From: Lachnospiraceae bacterium
Lineage (GTDB): Bacteria > Bacillota > Clostridia > Lachnospirales > Lachnospiraceae
NCBI GenBank assembly: GCA_017619635.1
Contig: JAFZRZ010000014.1
Span: forward strand, 1-45,487
Reading direction: 5' to 3'
Length of the DNA stretch: 45,487 bases
Shown: one piece after another, positions 8,264 through 16,293 of the stretch
Numbering within the stretch: position 1 is the first letter of the stretch
How the letters are laid out: each line of letters starts with the position of its first letter
Notes under the pieces: generated by a model
Told to the model about the DNA's origin: nothing
Database searches by the model: none
Seen by the model: the letters and a program-made list of their open reading frames with translations, nothing else
Program-made: the position numbers and the translations under genes

Positions 8264-9760
8264 GTGATATACAATTTCAATATAGGTATCGGATGGGCAA
8301 GCAGCGGTGTAGAATATGCCCAGGCCTATCGCGCAAATATATTCAGACGGCTTGGACTTAAAGCGAAGTTTGTGTTCACTGATATGTTCTCAACAGAGAA
8401 TATAGAGCATATGACTAAGGCTATCGGATTTGAAGATGATGAGATCATATGGCTGTATACATGGTTTACCGATACAGGTATCGCTCCTGTAAGCTTTACC
8501 ATGGATGACCTTATGAAGACAATAACAAGAAGAGCGATAGATATTTCAAAAGATCAGAAAAAAATAAGGATCGATTTTGGCGACGGCGATTTTTATACAG
8601 CTTATCTTGTGGATGAAAACAGTGACAGGGTTCACAGGGTAGAGATTGTTTCGGATAATAAACTCATAAGAAAAGATTACTATACATATTGCAGGATCTA
8701 TTCGGAATACTATGCTCCGCTTGATAAGAAGGCTCATCTTTATCAGAGACGTTTCTTTAATAAAGACGGATCGGTCGCTTATGAGGAACTCAATGACGAT
8801 GAAAATGTTATGTACAAATTTCCTGATAAGGTACTGTATTCCAAAGAAGAACTCATTGGATATATGGTTGAGGGTCTTAAACTTAAGTCTGATGATCTTG
8901 TGATAATAGACAGGTCCACGGGGATAGGACAAGCTCTTCTTAAGAATCACGGTGATTCGAAGGTTGGAGTTATCATACATGCGGATCATTTCAGTGAAGG
9001 CTCCACTGACGATACATATATAAGATGGAATAATTATTATGAGTATGAATTCTCGCAGTACAGACATATAGATTTTTATGTTACGGCCACTGATGTTCAA
9101 AAGAATCTGCTTGCTGAACAGTTTAAAAAATATAAGAATATATCACCCAGAATAGAAACTATACCTGTTGGAAGTGTGGATGAACTTAAGTATCCTAAGT
9201 CACAACGCAGAAAACACAGCCTTATCACGGCTTCAAGACTGGCTAGTGAAAAACATGTTGACTGGGTCGTCCAGGCAGTATTAAATGCGAGAAATAAAAT
9301 ACCTGATCTTACGCTTGACATATACGGGAAGGGTAAGGAAGAGGAGAGACTTTTGAAGATAATCTCAGAACATAATGCCCAGGATTATATCAGGCTGAAA
9401 GGACATTGCGACCTTAAAGAGGTGTATCAGGAATATGAAGCTTATATTTCGGGATCCACAAGTGAAGGCTTTGGATTGTCTGTACTAGAGGCCATAGCGG
9501 CCGGACTTCCCGTGGTTGGATTTGATGTAAGATACGGAAACCAGACATTTATAGCAGATGGCAAGAACGGATATCTCATACCATGGAAGGAAAGCATAGA
9601 GTCAGGTGAGGCAGTGGATGGGCTGACAGACAGACTTATAAGACTGTTTGGTGAAGCCGATATGGATGCATTTCATGAGATGTCTTATGAGATAGCAAAA
9701 AAATACCTTACAACAGAGGTTGAGAAACGATGGAAAGAAGTGATAGAACAGATAATTTGA
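8264..9760 (+). CDS. gtfA: Accessory Sec glycosyltransferase GtfA (Gtf1)
   Basis: GtfA is the catalytic subunit of the cytoplasmic GtfA-GtfB O-GlcNAc transferase that adds the first sugar to Ser/Thr of the repeat adhesin. The 498-residue protein begins YNFNIGIGWASSGVEYAQ, typical of the family, and has a GT4 GT-B C-terminal half with HSLITASRLASEKHVDW (nucleotide-sugar domain entry) and the EX7E pair in EGFGLSVLE (Glu401 and Glu409). The start is GTG 8264, with AAGGGG 7 bases upstream. The substrate here should be the AST-X array encoded at the start of the window, which supplies two hydroxyl residues per four. It overlaps gtfB by 31 bases. Confidence 0.92.
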   Translation: MIYNFNIGIGWASSGVEYAQAYRANIFRRLGLKAKFVFTDMFSTENIEHMTKAIGFEDDEIIWLYTWFTDTGIAPVSFTMDDLMKTITRRAIDISKDQKKIRIDFGDGDFYTAYLVDENSDRVHRVEIVSDNKLIRKDYYTYCRIYSEYYAPLDKKAHLYQRRFFNKDGSVAYEELNDDENVMYKFPDKVLYSKEELIGYMVEGLKLKSDDLVIIDRSTGIGQALLKNHGDSKVGVIIHADHFSEGSTDDTYIRWNNYYEYEFSQYRHIDFYVTATDVQKNLLAEQFKKYKNISPRIETIPVGSVDELKYPKSQRRKHSLITASRLASEKHVDWVVQAVLNARNKIPDLTLDIYGKGKEEERLLKIISEHNAQDYIRLKGHCDLKEVYQEYEAYISGSTSEGFGLSVLEAIAAGLPVVGFDVRYGNQTFIADGKNGYLIPWKESIESGEAVDGLTDRLIRLFGEADMDAFHEMSYEIAKKYLTTEVEKRWKEVIEQII

Positions 9761-11076
9761 TACTTCTTATTGATGACTACGGTCGTGAAAGTAAACTGCT
9801 GCACGAGTCCTTGATCGCGGCAGGTATAGATGTAAAGGCTATAACGATTGACGATGACGGATTTTTGCCTGATGGAGTCTGTTCCATATATGATATAGCA
9901 ATGGGAATGGGTGAAAATGACTCCGAGGGAAGAGCATTGTACTTTAATGAGGTGACGGTTCCGGAGTACTGGGAGATAAGTTCTGATAACAGAGTCGGTA
10001 AGGTTCATGAATACAACGTTCAGCGAGCTGCTATCTATTATGCGCTTCCAAGGCATAAGAGGCAGGTAAGGATTGTTGAGTGGAATGATGCGTCAGGACA
10101 TGTCAGATTAAGTGAACATTATGACAAGAAAGGAAACCTGTTTGCCAAGACTGCATTCAATTCCAAAGGGCAGAAAGTAAACAGGACATGGTTTTCTAAA
10201 GATGGCGCAGAAACAGTAAATGAGAACTATGTTACCGGCAGCGTGATCTACACCCGCGACGGAAAAGATCATATTTTCAGGGATAAGACTGGATTCATGG
10301 TATATGTACTTAAAGAAGCAGGTTTTGGAGAGAGTATCTTCTATATTAATTCTTTGTCTTATCCGTTATTTGTTTCTCTTCGTCTTAAAAGAGATAAGAA
10401 GAAGGATATCCTGTTTTGGCAGGAAGGAATCAGGGAATCGATCCCCGGAAATATGAACATCATCTTAAATGGAGAATCATTTGATATAAAGAAGATAGTA
10501 GTGCAGGATAAAGATGCATATGACAGGTTCATAAGTCTTGGTGCTGATAAAAACATAATGTCATGCCGTGGATATATATATCCGTTTGCAAGGGAAAACA
10601 GGCTTACAAAAAAAGCACTCATATGTACCAATTCGGATCAGATACTTCATATGGAAGAGATGGTGAAGAGTCTTCCTGATGTGCATTTTTATATAGCTGC
10701 GATAACGGAAATGTCTTCAAAGCTTCTTGCTCTTGAAGAATACGAGAATGTTTCTCTGTATCCGGGAGTTAAGGAAGCCACGCTTGAAAAACTGCTGGGA
10801 GAATGTGATATATATCTTGATATCAACAGGTATGATGAGATAGCTGATATACTCTTCAGAGCATTTTTACAGAATATGGCGATATTTGCGTTTAAGGAAA
10901 CCGAGCATAATCCCTCGTTTGTGGCTGACACAAATATATATCCTTCTGATGAATGGAGAACAGTTGTTAATGAGGTAAATAAATGTCTTAATGATGAGAC
11001 GTATATGAAGTCACTGATCGATAAACAGCATGAAAAAGCCCTGTCAGAGTCAAAAGACGGATATACAGGTCTTTAG
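9730..11076 (+). CDS. gtfB: Accessory Sec glycosylation co-subunit GtfB (Gtf2)
   Basis: The 448-residue protein occupies the GtfB position and shows the family layout: an N-terminal segment starting NLILLIDDYG, a beta-rich extended central region (for example VRIVEWNDASGHVRLSEHYD, DKTGFMVYVLKEAG) that binds acceptor peptide, and a C-terminal GT-B-like part (CTNSDQILHMEEMVKSLPDV, YENVSLYPGV, CDIYLDINRY) lacking the EX7E glutamates of an active transferase. GtfB acts as the acceptor-binding chaperone that activates GtfA. The start ATG 9730 lies inside gtfA, so translation should be coupled. It is the last gene of the locus; a hairpin with T-run follows. No further glycosyltransferases are present downstream, so any glycan extension enzymes must lie upstream of the window or elsewhere. 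Confidence 0.88.
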   Translation: MERSDRTDNLILLIDDYGRESKLLHESLIAAGIDVKAITIDDDGFLPDGVCSIYDIAMGMGENDSEGRALYFNEVTVPEYWEISSDNRVGKVHEYNVQRAAIYYALPRHKRQVRIVEWNDASGHVRLSEHYDKKGNLFAKTAFNSKGQKVNRTWFSKDGAETVNENYVTGSVIYTRDGKDHIFRDKTGFMVYVLKEAGFGESIFYINSLSYPLFVSLRLKRDKKKDILFWQEGIRESIPGNMNIILNGESFDIKKIVVQDKDAYDRFISLGADKNIMSCRGYIYPFARENRLTKKALICTNSDQILHMEEMVKSLPDVHFYIAAITEMSSKLLALEEYENVSLYPGVKEATLEKLLGECDIYLDINRYDEIADILFRAFLQNMAIFAFKETEHNPSFVADTNIYPSDEWRTVVNEVNKCLNDETYMKSLIDKQHEKALSESKDGYTGL

Positions 11077-11099
11077 AGCTACATTTTTTGATAAATCCA

Positions 11100-11129
11100 T
11101 TGACAAAATCGTGCATGCGGATATATACT
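11100..11129 (+). promoter_or_regulatory. str operon promoter
   Basis: TTGACA (11100-11105) is followed after 18 bases by TATACT (11124-11129), a near-consensus sigma-A promoter that places the start of the rpsL transcript near 11136. The element is interlaced with the hairpin at 11105-11149: the left arm fills the spacer and the -10 box lies in the loop. Confidence 0.75.
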
Positions 11130-11153
11130 ATTTGAGCATGCGCGATTTTTGCG
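11105..11153 (+). terminator. Hairpin/terminator ending the aSec operon, overlapping the rpsL promoter
   Basis: AAAATCGTGCATGC (11105-11118) pairs with GCATGCGCGATTTT (11136-11149) through 14 bp with one G-T wobble; the loop is 17 bases and the right arm ends in a short T-run. It begins 28 bases after the gtfB stop and is suited to stop transcription from the export locus. The large loop makes it a less efficient terminator than the one after tuf. Confidence 0.6.
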
Positions 11154-11207
11154 TTTATTTTGTTGCGCATAAGTATTAAAAATTTGAAAACAGGAGGTGA
11201 AATCAGA

Positions 11208-11627
11208 ATGCCAACATTTAACCAGTTAGTAAGAAAAGGACGTAAAGCTCAGGTTAAGAAGTCTACAGCACCTGCATTGCTCAGAACTTACAACTCTCTG
11301 CATAAGAAGGCGGTTGAGTCTAACTCTCCCCAGAAGAGAGGCGTTTGTACAGCAGTTAAGACAGCCACGCCCAAGAAGCCTAACTCAGCTCTTAGAAAGA
11401 TTGCCAGAGTTCGTCTTTCAAACGGTATGGAAGTTACAAGCTACATCCCCGGCGAAGGTCACAATCTGCAGGAGCATAGTGTTGTACTCATCCGTGGTGG
11501 TAGAGTAAAGGACCTTCCGGGTACCCGTTATCATATCATCCGTGGAACACTTGATACAGCAGGCGTTGCAAACCGTAAGCAGGCTCGTTCAAAGTACGGC
11601 GCTAAGAGACCTAAGGCAGGTAAGTAA
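11208..11627 (+). CDS. rpsL: 30S ribosomal protein S12
   Basis: S12 sits at the decoding centre of the 30S subunit. The 139-residue product has the near-invariant segments [20 protein letters not shown] and [11 protein letters not shown], plus the insertion after about residue 25 that makes Gram-positive S12 longer than the 124-residue E. coli form. The lysine of the TPKKPNS loop, a classic site of streptomycin-resistance changes, is unaltered. ATG 11208 is chosen because a full AGGAGGTGA (11192-11200) lies 7 bases upstream and the protein then starts [12 protein letters not shown] as expected; an upstream in-frame TTG near 11160 would add a meaningless extension. First gene of the str operon. 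Confidence 0.97.
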   Translation: MPTFNQLVRKGRKAQVKKSTAPALLRTYNSLHKKAVESNSPQKRGVCTAVKTATPKKPNSALRKIARVRLSNGMEVTSYIPGEGHNLQEHSVVLIRGGRVKDLPGTRYHIIRGTLDTAGVANRKQARSKYGAKRPKAGK

Positions 11628-11672
11628 TTACCGAATTGTTTGTTAAGTACCACAATTTAAAGAACTAATTAA

Positions 11673-11753
11673 GTGTTGCATTTTTTGATTTCAATTGTCA
11701 TATCTTGCGACACGGACATAAGTTTTTGATCCTTTATCTCAAGGATCGGACAT
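11673..11753 (+). promoter_or_regulatory. Two-hairpin intercistronic element between rpsL and rpsG
   Basis: The 171-base gap is long for this operon. GTGTTGCA (11673-11680) can pair with TGCGACAC (11706-11713), and GATCCTT (11728-11734) with AAGGATC (11741-11747, loop of 6). The second hairpin is bracketed by two copies of CGGACAT (11713-11719 and 11747-11753). In E. coli, S7 represses translation by binding the rpsL-rpsG spacer; this element could serve a comparable role, but that is inference. Confidence 0.4.
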
Positions 11754-11798
11754 GTGAGTACCGATGAATTAATTTTAATGATTAAGGAGGGAAGAATC

Positions 11799-12269
11799 GT
11801 GCCACGTAAAGGACATATTCAGAAAAGAGATGTTTTAGCAGATCCCTTATACGACAACAAGGTAGTTACTAAGCTTATCAACAACATTATGCTTGATGGT
11901 AAGAGAGGCGTAGCTCAGAAGATCGTATACGGTGCATTTGCCAGAGTAGAAGAGAAGGCTGGAAAGCCCGCTCTTGAAGTATTCGAAGAGGCTATGAACA
12001 ATATCATGCCTGTTCTTGAAGTTAAGGCAAGACGTATCGGTGGTGCCACATATCAGGTACCGATCGAAGTAAGACCTGACAGACGTCAGGCACTTGGTCT
12101 TCGTTGGTTGACAATGTTTTCACGTAAGCGTGGAGAAAAGACCATGGAAGAGAGACTTGCAAATGAGATTCTTGATGCAGCTAACAACACAGGTTCAGCT
12201 GTAAAGAGAAAAGAAGATATGCACAAGATGGCAGAAGCAAACAAGGCTTTCGCTCATTATCGTTTCTAG
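11799..12269 (+). CDS. rpsG: 30S ribosomal protein S7
   Basis: S7 nucleates assembly of the 30S head. The 156-residue product shows [16 protein letters not shown] at the N-terminus, the [13 protein letters not shown] strand and the [15 protein letters not shown] segment, all characteristic. The start is GTG 11799, 8 bases after AAGGAGG (11784-11790); the encoded start [11 protein letters not shown] matches the family, whereas the further-upstream GTG at 11754 would add 15 residues and lacks a good RBS. It is 27 bases upstream of fusA. Confidence 0.97.
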   Translation: MPRKGHIQKRDVLADPLYDNKVVTKLINNIMLDGKRGVAQKIVYGAFARVEEKAGKPALEVFEEAMNNIMPVLEVKARRIGGATYQVPIEVRPDRRQALGLRWLTMFSRKRGEKTMEERLANEILDAANNTGSAVKRKEDMHKMAEANKAFAHYRF

Positions 12270-12296
12270 TGCGTTGGTTAATAGGAGGAAAATACC

Positions 12297-14468
12297 TTGG
12301 CTGGAAGAGAATATCCATTAGAGAGAACCAGAAATATCGGTATTATGGCTCACATCGACGCAGGTAAGACAACTCTTACAGAGCGTATCTTGTACTATAC
12401 CGGTGTTAACTACAAGATTGGTGATACTCACGAAGGAACTGCTACCATGGACTGGATGGAACAGGAGCAGGAAAGAGGTATCACAATCACATCAGCCGCA
12501 ACTACATGTCACTGGACACTTCAGGACCATGCGAAAGCAAAAGCAGGTGCTTTGGAGCATCGTATCAACATTATCGATACTCCCGGACACGTAGACTTCA
12601 CTGTTGAAGTTGAGCGTTCACTCAGAGTACTTGACGGAGCTGTAGGTGTGTTCTGTGCAAAGGGTGGCGTTGAGCCCCAGTCAGAGAATGTATGGCGTCA
12701 GGCTGATACATACAATGTTCCGAGAATGGCATTCATCAACAAGATGGACATCCTCGGCGCTAACTTCTACGGTGCTGTTGAGCAGATCCGTACAAGATTA
12801 GGCAAAAATGCTATATGTCTTCAGTTGCCTATAGGCAAGGAAGATGAATTCAAGGGTATCATCGATCTTTTCGAGATGGAAGCTTACATCTTTAATGATG
12901 ATAAGGGTGATGATATCACTATCTGCGAGATTCCTGATGATATGAAGGATGAGGCAGAATTATATCGTACAGAGCTTATAGAGAAGATCTGCGAGCTCGA
13001 TGACGACCTTATGATGATGTATCTTGAAGGTGAGGAGCCTTCAGTAGAGGAACTCAAGAAGGCACTTCGTGTTGCTACATGTGAGTGTCGTGCAATCCCT
13101 GTTTGCTGTGGTAGTGCTTACAGAAACAAGGGTGTACAGAAGCTTCTTGATGCAGTCCTTGAGTTTATGCCTGCTCCTACAGACATTCCCAATATCAAGG
13201 GTGTAGACCTTGAGGGTAATGAAGTAGAAAGAAAGTCATCTGATGAAGAGCCTTTCTCAGCTCTTGCATTCAAGATCATGGCTGATCCTTTCGTAGGAAA
13301 GCTTGCTTTCTTCAGAGTATACTCAGGTACATTGAATTCAGGTTCGTATGTACTTAATGCTACAAAAGATAAAAAAGAGCGTGTTGGACGTATCCTTCAG
13401 ATGCACGCAAACCACAGACAGGAACTTGACAAGGTTTACTCAGGCGATATCGCTGCTGCAGTAGGCTTCAAGGTTACCGGTACAGGTGATACTATCTGTG
13501 ATGAGCAGCATCCCGTTATACTTGAGTCTATGGAGTTCCCGGAGCCCGTTATCGAGCTTGCTATCGAGCCCAAGACAAAAGCAGGACAGGGTAAGCTTGG
13601 CGAAGCACTTGCAAAGCTTGCTGAAGAAGATCCTACATTCCGTGCTCATACCGATCAGGAGACAGGTCAGACCATCATAGCAGGTATGGGTGAGCTCCAT
13701 CTGGAGATCATCGTTGACAGACTCTTAAGAGAGTTCAAGGTAGAAGCTAACGTAGGTGCACCTCAGGTTGCTTACAAGGAAGCATTTACCAAGCCTGTTG
13801 AAGTTGACAGCAAGTACTCTAAGCAGTCCGGCGGTCGTGGTCAGTACGGTCACTGTAAAGTTAAGTTCGAGCCCATGGAGGCTAACTGCGATAAGTTCGA
13901 CATTGACGAAAGCGCAAAGTCAAACATCCTTATCAACGATCCGCCTACATTGTTGTTCGAATCAACCGTTGTCGGAGGTGCTATTCCTAAGGAATACATC
14001 CCTGCAGTCGGTGAAGGTATCCAGGAAGCTGCTCGCGCAGGTATCCTTGGCGGATTCCCTGTACTTGGTATCCATGCTACTGTATATGATGGATCATATC
14101 ATGAAGTCGATTCTTCAGAGATGGCATTCCACATTGCAGGTTCTATGGCATTCAAAGATGCTATGTCAAAGGCAAGCCCGGTACTTCTTGAACCTATCAT
14201 GAAGGTTGAAGTTACCATGCCGGAGGAATACATGGGTGATGTTATCGGTTCGCTCAATGCTAAGCGTGGTCAGATCCAGAACATGGATGATATTGGCGGT
14301 GGTAAGATTGTAAGAGCACTTGTTCCACTTGCTGAGATGTTCGGATACTCAACAGAACTTCGTTCTTCTACACAGGGACGTGGTAACTACTCGATGTTCT
14401 TCGAGAAGTACGAGCCGGTTCCGAAGAATGTACAGGACAAGGTTCTTGCAGCAAAGACAGATAAATAA
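12297..14468 (+). CDS. fusA: Translation elongation factor G
   Basis: EF-G drives ribosomal translocation. The 723-residue protein has the G1 motif AHIDAGKT (18-25), the switch-II region [12 protein letters not shown] for guanine recognition, and the domain IV segment [16 protein letters not shown]. It is about 20-30 residues longer than common EF-G, partly through a Lys/Ala-rich insertion ([18 protein letters not shown]) just before DTPGH. The start is TTG 12297, 8 bases after AGGAGG; no ATG gives the conserved N-terminus. Third gene of the str operon. Confidence 0.97.
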   Translation: MAGREYPLERTRNIGIMAHIDAGKTTLTERILYYTGVNYKIGDTHEGTATMDWMEQEQERGITITSAATTCHWTLQDHAKAKAGALEHRINIIDTPGHVDFTVEVERSLRVLDGAVGVFCAKGGVEPQSENVWRQADTYNVPRMAFINKMDILGANFYGAVEQIRTRLGKNAICLQLPIGKEDEFKGIIDLFEMEAYIFNDDKGDDITICEIPDDMKDEAELYRTELIEKICELDDDLMMMYLEGEEPSVEELKKALRVATCECRAIPVCCGSAYRNKGVQKLLDAVLEFMPAPTDIPNIKGVDLEGNEVERKSSDEEPFSALAFKIMADPFVGKLAFFRVYSGTLNSGSYVLNATKDKKERVGRILQMHANHRQELDKVYSGDIAAAVGFKVTGTGDTICDEQHPVILESMEFPEPVIELAIEPKTKAGQGKLGEALAKLAEEDPTFRAHTDQETGQTIIAGMGELHLEIIVDRLLREFKVEANVGAPQVAYKEAFTKPVEVDSKYSKQSGGRGQYGHCKVKFEPMEANCDKFDIDESAKSNILINDPPTLLFESTVVGGAIPKEYIPAVGEGIQEAARAGILGGFPVLGIHATVYDGSYHEVDSSEMAFHIAGSMAFKDAMSKASPVLLEPIMKVEVTMPEEYMGDVIGSLNAKRGQIQNMDDIGGGKIVRALVPLAEMFGYSTELRSSTQGRGNYSMFFEKYEPVPKNVQDKVLAAKTDK

Positions 14469-14474
14469 TTTTAC

Positions 14475-14503
14475 TTGAAAAAATACCCTATATTATATAT
14501 AAT
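14475..14503 (+). promoter_or_regulatory. Internal promoter for tuf
   Basis: TTGAAA (14475-14480), a 17-base spacer and a perfect TATAAT (14498-14503) lie in the 91-base fusA-tuf gap. It would let tuf be transcribed independently, fitting the higher cellular level of EF-Tu than EF-G. Confidence 0.75.
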
Positions 14504-14559
14504 CATACATAGTCGGGTAAAAAATCAAAATTGATTATATTTTACGGAGGAATTTTAAA

Positions 14560-15756
14560 ATGGCAAAGGCTAAATTCGAAAGAGGTAACAAGGCACATTG
14601 TAACATTGGTACCATCGGACACGTTGACCATGGTAAGACAACTCTTACAGCAGCTATCACAAAGGTTCTTGCTGAGAGAGTAGCAGGTAATGAAAAGGTA
14701 GATTTCGAGAACATCGATAAGGCTCCCGAAGAGAGAGAAAGAGGTATCACAATCTCTACAGCTCACGTTGAGTATCAGACAGAGAAGAGACATTACGCTC
14801 ACGTTGACTGTCCTGGACATGCTGACTACGTTAAGAACATGATCACTGGTGCAGCTCAGATGGACGGTGCTATCCTCGTTGTAGCAGCTACAGACGGTGT
14901 TATGGCTCAGACAAAGGAGCATATCCTCCTTTCTCGTCAGGTTGGTGTTCCTTACATCGTTGTATTTATGAATAAGTGTGATATGGTTGATGATGAAGAA
15001 ATCCTTGAGCTCGTTGAGATGGAAGTTAGAGAACTTCTTAGCGAGTACGAGTTCCCGGGCGATGATACACCTATCATCCAGGGTTCAGCTCTTAAGGCTC
15101 TTGAAGATCCCAACGGTGAGTGGGGCGATAAGATCATGGAACTTATGGATGCTGTTGACAGCTACATTCCTGATCCTATCCGTGAGACAGATAAGCCTTT
15201 CCTTATGCCTATCGAGGATGTATTCTCTATCACAGGTCGTGGTACTGTTGCTACAGGTAGAGTTGAGCGTGGTACACTTCACCTTTCAGAGGATGTTGAG
15301 ATCGTTGGTATCAAAGAAGAGACTCAGAAGTCAGTTGTTACTGGTATCGAGATGTTCAGAAAGCTTCTTGATGAGGCTCAGGCTGGTGATAACATCGGTG
15401 TTCTTCTCCGTGGTATCAACAGAACAGATATCGAGCGTGGACAGATTCTTGCTAAGCCCGGTACAGTAACATGTCATACAAAGTTTACTGCTCAGGTTTA
15501 CGTTCTTACTAAGGACGAGGGTGGTCGTCATACACCTTTCTTCAACAACTATCGTCCTCAGTTCTACTTCAGAACAACAGACGTAACTGGTGTCTGCAAC
15601 CTTCCTGAAGGTACAGAGATGTGCATGCCTGGTGATAACATTGAGATGACAATCGAGCTCATCCATCCTATCGCTATGGATCAGGGTCTTACATTCGCTA
15701 TCCGTGAGGGTGGTAGAACAGTAGGTTCTGGCCGTGTTGCTAGCATCATCGAGTAA
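14560..15756 (+). CDS. tuf: Translation elongation factor Tu
   Basis: EF-Tu delivers aminoacyl-tRNA to the ribosome. The 398-residue protein shows GHVDHGKT (20-27), switch [18 protein letters not shown], and the domain II/III signatures [13 protein letters not shown] and [27 protein letters not shown] 14560 follows a strong GGAGG. Codon use is biased to a few preferred codons (GGT, CGT, CTT), as in rpsL and fusA, in keeping with very high expression. Last gene of the str operon, closed by a strong terminator. Confidence 0.98.
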   Translation: MAKAKFERGNKAHCNIGTIGHVDHGKTTLTAAITKVLAERVAGNEKVDFENIDKAPEERERGITISTAHVEYQTEKRHYAHVDCPGHADYVKNMITGAAQMDGAILVVAATDGVMAQTKEHILLSRQVGVPYIVVFMNKCDMVDDEEILELVEMEVRELLSEYEFPGDDTPIIQGSALKALEDPNGEWGDKIMELMDAVDSYIPDPIRETDKPFLMPIEDVFSITGRGTVATGRVERGTLHLSEDVEIVGIKEETQKSVVTGIEMFRKLLDEAQAGDNIGVLLRGINRTDIERGQILAKPGTVTCHTKFTAQVYVLTKDEGGRHTPFFNNYRPQFYFRTTDVTGVCNLPEGTEMCMPGDNIEMTIELIHPIAMDQGLTFAIREGGRTVGSGRVASIIE

Positions 15757-15779
15757 TCTTACTCAAATACAGTAAAATC

Positions 15780-15814
15780 AAGGCTCCTGAGAGTTTCTCT
15801 TGGGAGCCTTTTTG
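15780..15814 (+). terminator. Rho-independent terminator of the str operon
   Basis: AAGGCTCC (15780-15787) pairs with GGAGCCTT (15803-15810), and the stem continues inward through two wobble pairs to GAG/CTC with a TTT loop, about 15 bp in all. A run of five T follows. It lies 23 bases after the tuf stop. Confidence 0.92.
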
Positions 15815-16092
15815 ATACCCTTCAAGTTTGAAATCCGTCTGTTGATTCTAAAATGATTCTATATTTATCTGTAGAAACAGATGGTTGATTATAGATTCCA
15901 TCTCTCTTCTCTTTTATCTGTTCGGTGCTTGGAAATTGTGAACTTACAACTTGTTCTGAGCGGACTATTCCTATCAACGAATTAACAAAAAAATATACAG
16001 AGAATTGGTGATTTTGGGGAGACACTCAAAGGGCCTTCTTACACTAAGACGGTTTACATAACAACACAAAAACTCTGGGTTTAAAGTTTTAC
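15815..16092 (+). other. Non-coding stretch without recognised gene
   Basis: About 280 AT-rich bases between the tuf terminator and the next promoter zone. I see only a 6-bp hairpin (ATCTGT/ACAGAT, 15867-15882). A 67-codon minus-strand frame at 15822-16025 has no recognisable motif and no RBS that I can support, so I do not call it a gene. Confidence 0.5.
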
Positions 16093-16095
16093 TTG

Positions 16096-16142
16096 CATTT
16101 CGTGCACGAATTTCGACATTTCGTGCATTTTTTCGTTATAAT
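16096..16142 (+). promoter_or_regulatory. Operator-like repeats over promoter P1 of the signalling operon
   Basis: TCGACA (16113-16118), an 18-base spacer and TATAAT (16137-16142) form a good promoter. An 11-base repeat, CATTTCGTGCA, occurs at 16096-16106 and 16117-16127, exactly 21 bp (two helical turns) apart, flanking the -35 box and entering the spacer. The first copy is also half of a perfect 12-bp palindrome TTCGTGCACGAA (16099-16110). A degenerate third copy may lie at 16147-16157. This is what a repressor or activator binding site would look like; the factor is unknown. Confidence 0.65.
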
Positions 16143-16191
16143 GCATCATTTTGTGTTATGGTTTAAGAGACGTTCAAGGCATGTAAAACGA

Positions 16192-16220
16192 TTGACATTG
16201 AAGCCCTTCAATAATACAAT
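16192..16220 (+). promoter_or_regulatory. Promoter P2 of the signalling operon
   Basis: TTGACA (16192-16197), 17-base spacer and TACAAT (16215-16220). The spacer begins with the small inverted repeat TTGAAGCCCTTCAA (16198-16211), a possible second operator. Confidence 0.7.
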
Positions 16221-16244
16221 TTTTTATATGATGAAGTGTAAAAT

Positions 16245-16274
16245 ATGGGGATTTTGTAGCTGCTAAAACCCCAT
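16245..16274 (+). promoter_or_regulatory. 5' UTR hairpin upstream of the c-di-GMP gene
   Basis: ATGGGGATTTT pairs with AAAACCCCAT (10 bp with one bulged A, 9-base loop) just ahead of the RBS AAGGAG. It has no T-run, so it is not a classical terminator, and it does not include the RBS. It may affect mRNA stability or translation. It does not resemble the c-di-GMP riboswitch folds I know. Confidence 0.4.
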
Positions 16275-16293
16275 GTGTCAAGGAGAAATTTGA

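Noticed and set aside
8546..9100. 184-codon minus-strand frame within gtfA
   Set aside because: It is antisense to a well-conserved glycosyltransferase, its composition is Ile/Phe-rich as expected for a reverse-strand shadow, and it has no RBS.
15822..16025. 67-codon minus-strand frame downstream of tuf
   Set aside because: No family motif, no convincing RBS, AT-rich intergenic composition, and opposite in strand to every other gene.
16221..16293. c-di-GMP riboswitch in front of the GGDEF/HD-GYP gene
   Set aside because: The leader after P2 is only about 65 bases and holds one simple hairpin; none of the conserved class I or II riboswitch elements are visible.
15757..16293. Insertion-sequence or prophage remnant in the gap after tuf
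   Set aside because: No terminal inverted repeats, target duplications or transposase or integrase motifs could be found by reading.
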